The position numbers and the translations under genes are program-made. The notes beneath the pieces are model-generated. The model ran no database searches. It was given only the letters and a program-made list of their open reading frames with translations, and was not told where the DNA came from. A DNA stretch of 64,000 nt, taken from positions 800,191,022-800,255,021 of the forward strand of contig CM062296.1 of NCBI GenBank assembly GCA_031216915.1, read 5' to 3'. The stretch comes from Pictodentalium vernedei. Its lineage: Eukaryota; Mollusca; Scaphopoda; Dentaliida; Dentaliidae. Positions 31,138 to 42,429 of this stretch are shown piece by piece; the stretch's first letter is position 1; every line of letters begins with the position of its first letter.

Positions 31138-31961
31138 TTACACATGAGACGATCGAGTATGATTCTGACTCGAGGGCAGACATATTGCCCCCTTTATACA
31201 TCTCGGAGGTACACATACTGGATATCTCCAGGAGAAAAATTGGGTTTTCAATCTCATATGTTCAAAACTTTCTTGCCTTAGATCTATTAAAAGGTAACCA
31301 TATGGGGCCAATGTGGCCTCTTCAAAAACTTCTCTCAGAAATTGTGAATGACCAGGATACATCTGTGCTGCCAACTGAGTGATCTGGGAACGGTTCCTTG
31401 GATTTTTAAACAGGATCATGTAATATGTGTTGAGAGCTACCGTGCTGTGGACTTTATCTTTATTGAACAAATTTCGAACATTATACGTCATGACATTAAT
31501 CTTACGATGGTGCCCACTCTCTGTAAACAATTTAGGCACTGGATCGTCAGCATCGAGCATCCGATCGCCCAAATGACTAAACTATCTGATTTCACTTCTT
31601 GGGGAAGACCCTCTATAAATTTTACTTGGGGTAAAGCAACGTATAATGATTGCCATTCACTATAACATCATAGTATATGATTGTGAATGGATGTAATATG
31701 TTTTGCGATGTTTTGAATAACCCGAATTAGAAAAGTAGATTTTCCACTACCCGTGGGACCACATACTAAACAAGTAAATGATGAATCCTCCCAGAGAGGA
31801 TACATGATGCTGTTCGAACCAACATGGTCGTGTTTCTCGCCTTTTATACGTTTCGTCCGTGCCCAAGGAAACCCACCAGATGGCTTGAGGTTGGGGTGGG
31901 GCGGTACCACGACTGTACGAAGTGTCCCTCTGCATTTTGTACTGAACGTGGGACAGGTCAA
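31138..31961 (-). pseudogene. Polinton 2 packaging ATPase, broken
   Basis: FtsK/HerA-type ATPase of a different lineage from the one at 6.6 kb. The N-terminal piece has Walker A FTCLVCGPTGSGKSTFLIRV (about 31730-31800). After a frame change near 31600-31670, the piece from 31572 continues with TESGHHRKINVMTYNVRNLF, LFKNPRNRSQITQLAAQMYP and APYGYLLIDL. The Walker B segment falls in the damaged stretch. With the small core-like gene and integrase to the left, this defines a second Polinton of about 3.3 kb, heavily decayed. Confidence 0.8.
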
Positions 31962-32239
31962 GGTTATTGCTCATTGGCCAGAAGATAAAGATCAAATAAC
32001 TTGAGAACATTACAATCCCCTACAGTTTTTTGTTTATTTAATTTTTCAAGCAGAAGAGAGGAGGATAGGAAGAAAATCAAAGGAGAATGATTAATGTCTG
32101 TTCACAATTCCATTTCTGATGCAGACGGTGTTGAACGAAAGAGAATTAAAAAAACATAGAGAATATCCACCTCGCCGCCCCTACTGGAGCAGCTTCTACA
32201 TGGAGAAAATGGGCCTAGGTTAATAGTAGATCAAATGAA

Positions 32240-32470
32240 AATCGAGCCAGTACAGAGACCACCGAAACACATCAAGTATGCGTTGGAAGAAACTCGTCTA
32301 AAGACCTTCGACTTCACGTTACCAAGTGAATGTACAAAACACCGAATGAACTAGCCGGACTTTTCTTTCAAACTGAATGTTTTCACTGTTGGATTATTGT
32401 GCGTTTCTAGGATAACGAAGATGATGTCATACAAGAACACAGAAAATATGCTCCAGACTGTTATTACATT
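32240..32470 (+). pseudogene. BIR-domain (IAP-like) fragment, broken
   Basis: The first piece reads HIKYALEETRLKTF in one frame. After a frame change near 32345, the next frame has CFHC, then 16 codons, H, six codons and C, which is exactly the BIR zinc-binding spacing CX2CX16HX6C. The DNEDDVIQEH segment before the His is also typical. A TAG lies inside the domain, between CFHC and the His, so it is a pseudogene. BIR domains bind caspases or IAP antagonists. This one sits about 280 bp outside the ATPase of Polinton 2, opposite strand, and could be cargo of that element or a host retrocopy. Confidence 0.72.
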
Positions 32471-32870
32471 CAACATTTACCACCAGGATTGATGGCCGTC
32501 GAATAATTTTAATAAGTTCCCACAATAGGAGATTTACAAAAGTTGAAATGCTTTGTCTGCTTAATAGGCGAGGCCAGTGTCTCTCTTCGACCATGTAAAC
32601 ATTTGCAAAAACTGTTGCAAACCATTGAAAGGATATCCAATCTGCAGAAAGTCTGTTAATAAATATCCGACAATCTACATACCATAGAAGAGTGTTTAAA
32701 TAAAAAAGAATATACAAAGAAGTTAGAATGTTAAAAATGTGTTGTTATTTTTTACTATACCCCAGGAATGAAAGCCTGGATGTGAACAGAAAATATTTCA
32801 TGATCCTGCTGTAGGATGTGTCCCTCCACTAGTCCTTGGATGAGAATACGGGGGATTTGAGATCAGACGC
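32471..32870. other. Intronic sequence, nothing recognised
   Basis: No supported ORF or repeat. Confidence 0.35.
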
Positions 32871-32875
32871 AACTA

Positions 32876-33560
32876 TTATTGGAAAAGGATGGATTCTGTG
32901 AGGTCCATTTCTGTAACTCTGGTTATTTGGGGTCGTTGTCGGTAATTAGATTTACTCTTATACGAAGGAACGCGCCTATCGTTTGAAAAAAAGAAGGCCT
33001 TTAGAGAAATCCTACCTGAAATAAATAGGTAGAAACCGAGGATTAAAGAGAAATCCGAGCTGAATAGATAATTGTCGGGTTGTTTGTGGTAAATAGGGTT
33101 ACTCATATACAAAGAAACACGTCTTATAGCACAACGTACTACTCTTATAGGAAGAGAGCGGATTACGAGGAAATCCGAACCCGTTTCAGTAGTTTTGGAT
33201 GGTTCTGTTGATTTGGGGAACTTGTCGGGTCTGTTTTGGGTAATTCGATTGAATCGTATATAAAGGAACGCACCCTCCCTACATACTCTAGTTCTATTGA
33301 AGGTCTTTGGGTCACATAGTAACCATGTGCTACCATAGAAACCAACATAGCGGCTTCCAGTATACAGAATGAACGACGGAAATATGCGTCCCCCTAACAA
33401 CACGCGTTGCACATACGTAATAGGGCCACGTATCATTATGGGAATGACGTCACATTATGGCCTCTTAACGCGGCCTACTATGACAACCAGACATGTGGTA
33501 ATTCGGTCACACGACTTTGACGTCACTTCCGAGGTCCAGGGAGAAGTCCGGCCATTGGGG
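32876..33560 (-). repeat. Dispersed repeat family F, copy 1
   Basis: The minus strand has degenerate units with TTACCCAAAACAGACCCGAC and ATTTACCACAAACAACCCGA about 150 bp apart, plus GGTTTCTATGGTAGCACATG. The latter block is shared with 44.7-45.2 kb. The 186-codon ORF here is a by-product of the repeat, since the matching copy has no equivalent long frame. Confidence 0.65.
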
Positions 33561-33964
33561 GGAGGGGGGGGGGGCGATCACCACATATCCTACTACTCAC
33601 AATTAATCCATCAACGGAGAGATTTGCAAACCGCTTTATTTTTTTTTTTAATTTTTCACACGTGCAGCAGGCGATCTTCCGTATGAAGTGACGTTAAATT
33701 GCACATCAGTTTACGATTTGAACTGAGGTAGAGTGACCTCGAATATTATCTGATTTATTGATTATTTGTCCAGTAACGCAGTGGGGTACACGATAGGTTT
33801 ATTTACTAAACTTGTTATCGTTAAAAGTTCATTTTACGATGTGCGTTTTGGGCTATGGCTTGGGTCTCATTGGAACATATACGTTGTTGTGACGAATGTA
33901 CGGTAACAAGATCTCAGGTTTGCGGCTCGGAGCATTTGTTCAACCTCGACGCTTCAGGTTTCGT

Positions 33965-34390
33965 TTAACCCTTTACCCAACGAATCGCCCGCATCCGCCC
34001 GCGTAATATGCAAATTCAGCAGTTGAAAAAATATTATTTTTAAAAAAAATTCAACAAAACCATATCATGTGACCCCTCGTTGGAACGAGCACGTCGAGCT
34101 TGTTCCAACGAGGGGTCACATGATATGGTTCTGTTGAAATTTCTTGAAAAATTAAAAACGAATCGCCCGCATCCGCCCGCGTAATTTGCAAATTCAGTAG
34201 TTGAAAAAATATTATTTTTCACAAAATTTCAACAAAACCATATCATGTGACCCCTCGTTGATCGAGCTCGTCGAGCTCGTTCCAACGAGGGGTCACATGA
34301 TATGGTTTTGTTGAAATTTTTTGAAAAATGTAAAAAAATGATATTTAAAATAATAAATTTTGATATCGTGTGCGTTGGGTAAAGGGTTAA
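33965..34390. mobile_element. TTAA MITE family P2, copy 4, with internal duplication
   Basis: TTAA at both ends. It has two palindromic cores (about 34050-34135 and 34235-34310), and the left arm AACGAATCGCCCGCATCCGC occurs twice (33978 and 34157), so most of one element is duplicated in tandem inside one pair of ends. Confidence 0.85.
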
Positions 34391-34474
34391 ACATAAGCTC
34401 CGAACCGCAAACCCCAGAACGTGTTGCTGTCAATCCACCATAATAACTTGTACTGTTTACTCATTTATTTACAG

Positions 34475-34720
34475 AAAACAGCCCAGTTGAGATATCAGAG
34501 GCTCAAAGCTGGAGAGGAACACGAGGCAGCTACGAAGAAGAAGGAAGCAATGATTGAGGCTCTCAAAACGCAGCAGTTGCAACGTACTAAGGCAAACGCG
34601 GTGAAAAAATATGAATTGAATTCACCCGCAAAGCCCCTGCAGTCCAAAAGCACACCTACTAGTTATACAAATAATGCATATAGAAAAGATGAGAACGGCA
34701 CATCAACCACAAAACTATAA
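34475..34720 (+). CDS. Host membrane-protein gene, terminal exon
   Basis: The acceptor TTATTTACAG ends at 34474. The exon is open for 81 codons to TAA 34718-34720 and starts in phase 0, matching the exon that ends at 25431. It encodes a polar tail: KTAQLRYQRLKAGEEHEAAT, a Lys/Glu/Gln-rich helical, possibly coiled-coil stretch (KKKEAMIEALKTQQLQRTKA), then a Ser/Pro/Thr/Asn-rich end finishing in TTKL. This is the cytoplasmic C-terminus after the last membrane span. An AATAAA occurs at about 35469 but is not proven as the poly-A signal. Confidence 0.8.
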   Translation, partial: KTAQLRYQRLKAGEEHEAATKKKEAMIEALKTQQLQRTKANAVKKYELNSPAKPLQSKSTPTSYTNNAYRKDENGTSTTKL

Positions 34721-34884
34721 AGCATTTCATTTTGTATTTATCTGTAGGTCACTGGATAAGATTCAAATATTTGATGGAGAATATTTCCGAAGGACTAGTT
34801 TGAAAAAAATTATATATTTTCGATGCAAAAAAAAATCCCGTTCGTCTTACAATATAAACATATAGATTTGTTTCTAAGCAAACT

Positions 34885-35040
34885 AATTATTGGTGCATTG
34901 TTTAGCGCATTGGACATGAGACCGAGAGGTCGACGGTTCGTCTTCTGCGTTGTGTTCTTGGGCAAGACAGCTGATCCTGAATGGCGTCCTCCATCCTTAA
35001 ATCTACCCATTCTCAACTTTTGTTGTCATAGATATTGACG
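34885..35040 (+). repeat. SINE head fragment
   Basis: TTAGCGCATTGGACATGAGA, GAGAGGTCGACGGTTCG and TTGTGTTCTTGGGCAAGACA resemble the tRNA-type head and start of the shared SINE body. Confidence 0.55.
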
Positions 35041-35189
35041 CTTGGGAAAGTTATCTTCTCTTGTAAATACTGGAGTCCAGCTGCAATCCAATTAACATTG
35101 AACCTCTGAAAGGTGTGAATGAAATCTTGATCGCCAGGGAATAGATGCCGGAAGCGGAGAAATCAGCTAAGAATGAACCTGCCAGCGCA

Positions 35190-35375
35190 AAAGACGAAAA
35201 TCGACATACAATTTTTTTTATATTTTAATTTTTTGCCTCCAAAAGATAGGTTATGATCCCTCATTGGAACGCGCGCGAAGCGCACATTCCAATGAGACTT
35301 CATAATCTATGTTTTGGAAGCCAAAAAATGAAGTTTAGTTTTACGAGGATTTTTTTTACTGGTTGACCAGAAATT
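35190..35375. mobile_element. Degenerate MITE with P1-like core
   Basis: The core CCAAAAGATAGGTTATGATC ... AATCTATGTTTTGG has centre GAACGCGCGCGAAGCGC. Arms differ from P1. Confidence 0.6.
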
Positions 35376-35999
35376 AATTAAGACACTTGGGGTTTATCGC
35401 ACATTTTCATTTGGACTTACGCCGAAACCTAGCTGATATTGTGGACTGCGGTTTTAACTGTTTTTACTACAATAAAATTGTTCCTGGTTTTAACATCAAA
35501 GGGAAAAAATGGACAAAATTAATCTCAGCTTGTATATTTTTATATGGTTTCATAGGACAATATCTATATTATATGCCGGTGCTAATATGAAGCAAAAAAA
35601 ATATATTAACCGCTAAAAGTTGGCGAAAATGAAATTTTATCATTTTACATGGAATTATACAGGAAATAACAGTAGCATTTTAAATCAACGTGGGAAAGAA
35701 ATTGGTGGAACGAAATCGTTCGACAATATCACCAACTGAGAGCATATATATTGTTCTTAAAGGATTAATGCGCACAGCGAATATAACTTTCATAAGTTTT
35801 ATATAATTTTGAGAAATATAAACATTCCCCATGCAATTAGTGTTAATTTTTGCCAGCCAATTCTTAGGAGTCAGGGGAGATAACCTTTTCGTAAGTCGAT
35901 GTGAATGATGAGAAAAGTTGACCATGTGACACGATAAAATTCTGGCTATTGTGCGAAGACAAGTACATCATCGACGTGAAGTATGGTTTAGTAAACAGC

Positions 36000-36375
36000 G
36001 CTATCGTGCCCTCACGTGGGCATTTGGTATTAACCCTTTACCCAACGTAACTGCCAAAACCGGTCAGGGCTATTCTCAAAAATCACCTATTAATTTTCAT
36101 TTTTTTTCCATTTTTTGTCTCAAAAACATAGGTTATGACCCCTCTTTGGAACGAGCTCGTTCCAACAAGGGGTCATAACCTACATTTTTGAGACATAAAA
36201 TGTAAAAAATTAGTTATTGAAGAATTGTTTTGGCAAGTGTCGTCTGCTTTTCGTGTTAGGTAAAGAGTTAAGTGACTTGCCCAGGACATAATGCAGTTAG
36301 CCCTCGGGGATCGAGACGTGGACCTTTCGGTTTGAAGTCCAATGCCGTTACCATTGAGCAACCGCGCTCCCTACT
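36000..36375 (-). repeat. tRNA-type SINE interrupted by a P1 MITE
   Basis: Minus strand: the head has A-box-like TTGCTCAATGG and B-box-like TCTCGATCCCC, then TGTCCTGGGCAAGTCACTTAA. The MITE (36030-36271) follows, and ATACCAAATGCCCACGTGAG lies on the other side. Here the MITE occupies the TTAA of the CACTTAATCCC stretch, a different site from that at 17.6 kb. Confidence 0.75.
36030..36271. mobile_element. TTAA MITE family P1, copy 3, nested in a SINE
   Basis: TTAA at both ends. The centre is shortened to GAACGAGCTCGTTC, having lost the GTCGAGCTC half seen in other copies. Confidence 0.85.
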
Positions 36376-36419
36376 TCCTGCTATTGAAAGTGTCGTTAAA
36401 ACCCCGATAAACAAAGAAG

Positions 36420-37110
36420 GATACAGAGGCTCCTTAACTTAAAGAAATCCGCAATACGACACCACTCATCACAAACCCCTGTCTGTTTTCACTTTGGGTT
36501 CAAGGAGATCAGTTGCTAAGCCTATTCAGTCAGAAAAAACCCACAAATCAGAAAGCTTCTTCTAAATTATAGTACGTGGAGAGTGTATTATCACTAAATC
36601 ACCCACAGAGTGGAGATTCCACCCGAGCAATAATTGCAAATTTGTTGCAAAGCATAACCAGCACCAGCAAAGTTCCAGCCAATGGACCTCCGGGTTGAAC
36701 CCGGAGGTCCATTGGCTGAAACATTGCTTGTGTTTTTTGTTGATATATACAAAATTTGAAAGTTATAGCTTGGGTGATAACTCCACTCCGTGGGTGATTT
36801 AGTTACAATCCACTCTCCACGTACTGTATGTCGTGTTCTCATTATCAGAATTTCTCCCTTATTGACTCGCACACAGGAAATGTGACAGTGAGAACACGAC
36901 GACGTATTCGCCACTTTGAGGGGAAAGACAAAGTGACGAGAATACAAATTGGTCGCTACTCCAGTTCCCTCCTAGTAAGATAGTTTGAACAGTTTATGCG
37001 CAGTAAAACCGTTCGATCGTTTTTTGCTGGGTTTTGTGGTTCGGTTTTCCGGTTTGCCGCCGAAACCGGAAACGAATCGGAACAACGAAAAACCGCCCAG
37101 CCTTAACTGA
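36420..37110. mobile_element. Repeat family H, copy 2, carrying a family K insertion
   Basis: Landmarks GTCTGTTTTCACTTTGGGTTC and AGATCAGTTGCTAAGCCT, then after the insertion ACACGACGACGTATTCGCC and a CGGTTTTCCGGTTTGCCGCC end. Compare 20.7 and 55.9 kb. Confidence 0.6.
36569..36828. mobile_element. MITE family K, copy 1, with family D core
   Basis: Ends AGTACGTGGAGAGTGTATT and ATCCACTCTCCACGTACTGT. The centre GGACCTCCGGGTTGAACCCG then GAGGTCC, plus flanking GCCAATGG and GAAACATTGCTTGTG, match family D, whose terminal sequence is different. Confidence 0.75.
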
Positions 37111-37384
37111 TACACGTCCCACCTGAATTCGAATTGCATGGCTGATATGTTTTTGTCATTGAAAGAGATTTACGAGAAAGTCACCTCCCCTTAATTTCCC
37201 AAAGCTGTCATTAAACTGAACACTAAGTGTTTTGATATTTCATATGAAGACTGAAATATTTCGAAATGTTAGATAATTTGTACAATTGATATGCGCATCA
37301 AACTTCAGACAGTTTCTTGCAGAGAAGTATAAAAATACAAAAATCCCTTTTTCTATTTTTTTCCGAATTAGTTTCAGCGTTTGA

Positions 37385-37790
37385 CTAGGGGGCGCGGTGG
37401 CGTGGCGGTAACCGGTTCTCGTCAGATCACCGAAGTTAAGCAACGTCGAGCGCAGTTAGTAGTTGGATGGGTGACCATTTCAGCGACTGATTCGTGCTCC
37501 CGCGTTGTGTCCTTGGGCAAGGCACGTCACCCCGATTGCCTGCATGGGGGCACGATGACGCTGTGTACTAAGGCGTACTGCACGTCGAAGGTGCGCATGT
37601 CTTCAACCAATCTAACCCTGCCTGTGCCGCAGTGCAGAGTTCAGAGTTACGATGTTGGAGAGCTGACAGCTGCTCGTCGTTGCTCGGTGGTTCCTTCCGG
37701 GTACTCCGGCTTCCTCTACCCGTAAAACTGTCACCGACATGATATGACCCTGGCTGTTAATGTGTCGTTAAACCCTAATAAAACAATAAA
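37385..37790 (+). repeat. 5S rRNA-derived SINE (SINE3-type)
   Basis: The head contains 5S internal promoter blocks: GAAGTTAAGCAACGTCGAGC (A box), TTAGTAGTTGG (intermediate element) and ATGGGTGACC (C box). It is followed by the shared SINE body (GTGTCCTTGGGCAAGGCAC, CGTACTGCACGTCGAAGG, TCTTCAACCAATCTAACCCT, GGGTACTCCGGCTTCCTC) and an A-rich AATAAAA-type tail. Pol III transcription would be driven by the 5S-type promoter. Confidence 0.88.
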
Positions 37791-37924
37791 ACGTTTGACT
37801 ATTATTTTCTGTTGAAACCCATTTAAAAATAAGAAAACAATGTTTTCACCATCTTTTGATGTTGTGTAACTTTTTCACTGTTCGTTATAATATCGACATA
37901 GATCCTCATTGACCTCCTCGTTGA

Positions 37925-37990
37925 GGCGCTTAGATCGCCGGATCAAACGAGCTGCCACAGGCAGCTCGTTTGATCCGGCAATCTGACCTC
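37925..37990. repeat. Foldback hairpin
   Basis: GCCGGATCAAACGAGCTGCC ... GGCAGCTCGTTTGATCCGGC, nearly perfect. Confidence 0.8.
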
Positions 37991-39825
37991 TCAATTCGAC
38001 GTGATACTACGATCCAGATCACTTCATAAAAGCAAAAATATATTTTTGTCACAATGTGCACACTGTGACGATAAAAAGGTTTATTATATGGCTTATAGAT
38101 GAACATCGCATGCCGACGATAGCATTAACAGTTCCCCCAACCATTTTTGATAAATTGGATTGAAGTAAAAAAGAACTATTTTTGTTTACACTTATTTTTG
38201 TAGCAGGTGCACACTTCCGGGGAATCCCTCGGTGCTCGTGAGTACAATTAAAAAATATCATAAATACGATAAAAAACCCGACCGTTGTTCGAGCGAACCC
38301 ATTCCTTTTCGGAGTAAAGTACGACCGGAACAGCTAATTATGCAAATTCGAACGCATCCGTAAATAGTCCGTCATACTACCGCTAAACTACATATTTGAA
38401 TTAGAAACGATGCAGTGTCTAAAAATATACAGCCTTGGGAAAATATATTATTTCAATAAACGTTTGAAACATTCTATTGACATCTTGCATTATTAATGAA
38501 TATTCCTGATAAAAAGAGGGGAATTTAATGTGTTTTGGACCTAAAAAATACAATTTACATTGTGTGTGTTTTTGAAGGGGATTCCCTGAAAAATAAGTGC
38601 ACGTGACCAGTACTTCCATTCGTGTCATTTTGTCTCTTATTTATTGCATGCCCCCTGTTTTCGGGTCAGAAAAAGTTGTCTGGCGGGCTATAGTTGACTA
38701 AGGTATTTGAATTCCAAAATTAAAGTGATGCGATCAAATTTGTTTTCGCCTGAACGTTATAATGGTGGCCTAATATTATGGGAAAATAGTTCGGTGATAC
38801 CAAAAGGAAATATGTTTTTTGGCTTCCAAACCAGATTCAGTTATTATTCTGGGGGATTATTTCACAATGTTTATCGGAAGACCACACACCTTGCAAAACT
38901 GTTTTATTGTTTTGAAAAGTTACATTTCTGTCACAGTCAGCAATAAAGACAATATTGCCAAAACTAAGGCATTTAATGCAAGAACATTCACATTTTGAGC
39001 AAGTGTATTTCCCAGGAACACACCATAACATCGGGCAGCTGCTAAGTAACAGCATATCTTACCCTATTAACACATTTATTTAAACCATGGTTCCCCTTCA
39101 TAGTACTAGGGGCAGGGAGGATTCCAATCTTCCAATCTCCTCCCAAATCACCATTCAAACACAGCCAGAAAACATACACTGCACTTCTGTTCACTGGTAT
39201 TTAGAAGTTTTTGTCTTAAATATCATGCTCTTTAAAATGTTGGAAAACAATTCCTTCATTGAAAGAGTATTTTGGAATACACATTTGGAGAGGGGTGGGG
39301 GCTACAGTGGAAAAATAGCATAATAAAATGACAAATGTGAATGAATGGCATTTGTGCCTAGCTACCAATGCAGAAGTCTAGTAATAGTGATGTCATGGTT
39401 TCCATGATAAGCACAAATTTACAGTGACAGTTGTGAATTATTGCTCCCTCCGTAAATCAAGTCCCCCATCCCACACATATTTAACCCTTCTGCTGATGAT
39501 AAACATTTGAAAAAGAGTGTACAACATGTTTTTAGAGGCTGAAGTTAATATCGTACATTTTCATTTTGAGACTGCAGCACTCATGGTCCACTGAGTTATT
39601 TTTCTATTTGACAACCTCGTCCTGGCTCTCCGACTATATTTTTCAGTGTATGTCATTCAGTACTCTCGTGTAGATGTCCTAAATGTGTGACTGCAAGCCT
39701 ATCTGTGTGCCTGTTTGTCTGTTTGTCTTTTTATCAGACAAGGTGTTTCTCTGCTTTTCATTTGTCTGGATCTACATTTTCGACAGCAGGCAGCTGACTA
39801 TCTTTCACCCTCACCCCCCCCCCCC
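37991..39825. other. Intergenic, no gene seen
   Basis: AT-rich DNA with only short scattered ORFs, none with recognisable protein character. Confidence 0.4.
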
Positions 39826-39828
39826 TCT

Positions 39829-39840
39829 CTCTCTCTCTCT

Positions 39841-39873
<33 letters not shown>
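39829..39873. repeat. (CT)n/(CA)n compound microsatellite
   Basis: CTCTCTCTCTCT followed by CACACACACACA, preceded by a short C-run. Confidence 0.9.
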
Positions 39874-39879
<6 letters not shown>

Positions 39880-40001
39880 CACATAAATATATTAAACACC
39901 CAAGACTACTATCTTCTTGAAGAAAATGTCTTGATTCATCCTCTTTGGAAACACATTTTCTACAATTTCACTCTTTTTGTCGGAATGGCTGTCTGTGGTG
40001 A

Positions 40002-40168
40002 TTAACCCCCTTCACTCTGATGTCAAAATACCAAAATTTCAGGAAAGGCTGTTTTTTCCCGTAATGCATCTAGAAATTTAACCAATTCAATTTCGTTTCT
40101 AGTTGCATTATGAAACAATTTTTCTGCCTGAAATTTCGATATTTTGACATCAGTGTGCAGGTGGTTAA
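40002..40168. mobile_element. Small TTAA palindromic MITE
   Basis: TTAACCCCCTTCACTCTGAT and its approximate inverse ATCAGTGTGCAGGTGGTTAA. TTAA at both ends; arms about 50 bp, including GATGTCAAAATA/ATTTTGACATC. Confidence 0.7.
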
Positions 40169-41665
40169 AACAAAAGTTGTAAAGTGCTATTAAGGGTACT
40201 TGCAGCACAAGCATAGCACTATAGAATCAATATTTGATGATTTTAGGCATTTTAACAGTATTATGAGATACAGCAGTTGCAAGTACTGGTCATTCTTTTG
40301 AAAAAAATGTTTTTATGTTTTTTCAGTGCCATACCAATAACTCTAGGTGCCTTAACTGAGAAAACTGAGGCGTTTTCTTTACAAAAATTACAAAAGATTC
40401 ATCAAACACAGTGTGAAATGTCTTCAGAAGCCAGAATGTGATTTAAACAAATGGGAAATTTAATATCACGGGAGGTTTGTTTTGGGTCAATATCAACTAA
40501 AAAGACAACATGAACCACTTGTAAAAAAATAACCGAGTGTATAAAATCGGGACGATACACATAAAATAAGGTAATATCCATACAAAAGTAAGCTGAACGC
40601 TTCAGAAATCACTTTTTTCTCGAACTATATTCCAAGTGACCTGGAACTTTTTTGAGCGTGTTGGTATCCCCCGATGTTGTGAAGTTATTTACTTCCCAGT
40701 AACCATGGATCTTTGCCGCGACTGTGTTGATGTCCGCAAAGGACCGATTGAAGATGGGTTAAAAATGATGCATTCGCACTTTTAAATAAGGTGCGATTGG
40801 AGGATGCTGTGAATTTAGTTTTTTCTTGCAATCAGCCATACCAACACAAGCGTCGATCAGTGTATTTTGTCATCGTTTTAGACTGACAAATGTGACAAAT
40901 TTCCTTCCGGAAACTATCTCCCAATTTGCATATCATAATAAACATAACAGTGGTCAGCGTGACCGTGATGGTCAAAACCCAAACGAATTATCGTATCCAC
41001 GGTCAAAATTAGCCGCAATTGGCATTTAAAAATGAAATACACGAAATATTCGCATTTTCTTCATTGTCCGTGCCGAGTTACTTTTTAACCAGACACACCA
41101 GACCACATGCGTTCCGTTTCGCTTGTCAGCATCATACTGTCTGCAGATGTTTGTGGTAATAGTACGAGAAGGCGAAAGAAGCCAAATATTTTCCCATCAC
41201 CTATAAATTTATTAAATTTGATAATTCTGTTTATTATACTGAAATTATGAATTGATAAGGTGGATGCGTTGTGATTATTATGCCCCAGACTTGGAAGTTA
41301 GAAAGTCAAAGGCGTATCTATTGCCGTGGAGACCTCTGCCCTCTAATCCATACCAATATTTCCCCTTGAATCTCAACCACTGCTACTCCAATTTGAATGA
41401 TATGTGGTGTTGTGATCGAGCATCATGGGGAAACGATGCCTGTGTAGCTGCTGTAGCACGTGTTTCTTCCACACATTTTTCCAGAGTTATGGTCCCTTTT
41501 CACTCTTTCGAGTTAAAAAACTTTGTTTATATCTAGTTGATTTGTTACAATTTGTTGGAAAGTGCTGCTGACACCCTCGAATTAATTGCAATAAAATATT
41601 TTTTTGTGAATATTTTGTTCCTATTACTTATCAAGCAACAAACTTATTAACGATAATTATATTAT
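40169..41665. other. Intergenic, no gene seen
   Basis: No supported coding region, RNA gene or classifiable repeat. Confidence 0.4.
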
Positions 41666-41916
41666 TTAACCCTTTACCTAACGTAACGACACAAACCGGT
41701 CAGCGCTATTCTCAAAACTCGCCAAATAATTTTCATTATTTTTTTCATTTTTTGTCTCTAAAACATAGGTTATGACCCCTCATTGGAACGAGCTCGTCTA
41801 GCTCGTTCCAATGAGGGTTTCATAACCTATGTTTGTGAGAAAAAATTGACATTAATAGTTATTCAATATTTTTTTTTGCAAGTGTCGTCTGATTTTCATG
41901 TTAGGTAAAGGGTTAA
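41666..41916. mobile_element. TTAA MITE family P1, copy 4
   Basis: TTAA at both ends. The centre is GAACGAGCTCGTCTAGCTCG. The right arm has CAAGTGTCGTCTGATTTTC. Confidence 0.85.
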
Positions 41917-42182
41917 AATAACAAAAATACCAATGAAGTCCCCATTACACCCACGACAAAACGTCTTCGTTTGCGCGCACGATACATTACCTAATTGTTG
42001 ATTGCATAATTCACTTGTTAAGTTATCGTTTATAATCAAACCGGGAAATCCCAGTAAGTTTGGAAAGTAATAATCCAAGTTTATCCTGGAGGTAGATGAA
42101 TTAAAACGTGTCTTTTGACTCTTGTGTTTCGTTATGCCCATCAGCTGAAACTTTGCACTTGCTAATTATATTTTCACAGAAT

Positions 42183-42428
42183 CTCAATTGCCCAGGTGGG
42201 GGAATGGCGGCGCTATGTACAAAAGCGTACTGCACGTCGATGATGCACTTGTCTTCAACCAATGCTAACCCTGCTTCTGTGGAGTTAGTACGTTGGGGAG
42301 TCTGACTGTTGCTCCCCGTAGCTTGGGTGGTTCTACCCTGGTACTCATGCTTCCTCCTCCCGTAAAACTGTCCGCCTCGAGGTGACCCTGGCTGTAGGAA
42401 GTGTCACTAAACCCCAATAAATAAATAA
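42183..42428 (+). repeat. SINE fragment lacking the head
   Basis: Shared body from GGGGGAATGGCGGCGCTATG through AAAGCGTACTGCACGTCGAT, CTTGTCTTCAACCAATGCTA and CGTAAAACTGTCCGCC, with an AATAAATAA tail. Confidence 0.8.
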
Positions 42429-42429
42429 C

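Larger units (their letters stand above)
28704..31961 (-). mobile_element. Decayed Polinton element 2 (truncated)
   Basis: ATPase, small core-like gene, unnamed Polinton gene and integrase remnants are in one orientation, with two later MITE insertions. Polymerase and major capsid genes are absent. It lies in the intron between host exons 25431 and 34475. Confidence 0.8.

Noticed and set aside
32876-33436. 186-codon ORF as a gene
   Set aside because: Lies on a dispersed repeat. The related copy at 44.7 kb keeps only a short similar frame, as expected from shared DNA, not from a selected protein.
37385-37460. 5S rRNA gene
   Set aside because: Only the internal promoter blocks match; the 5' and 3' stems are replaced by SINE sequence.
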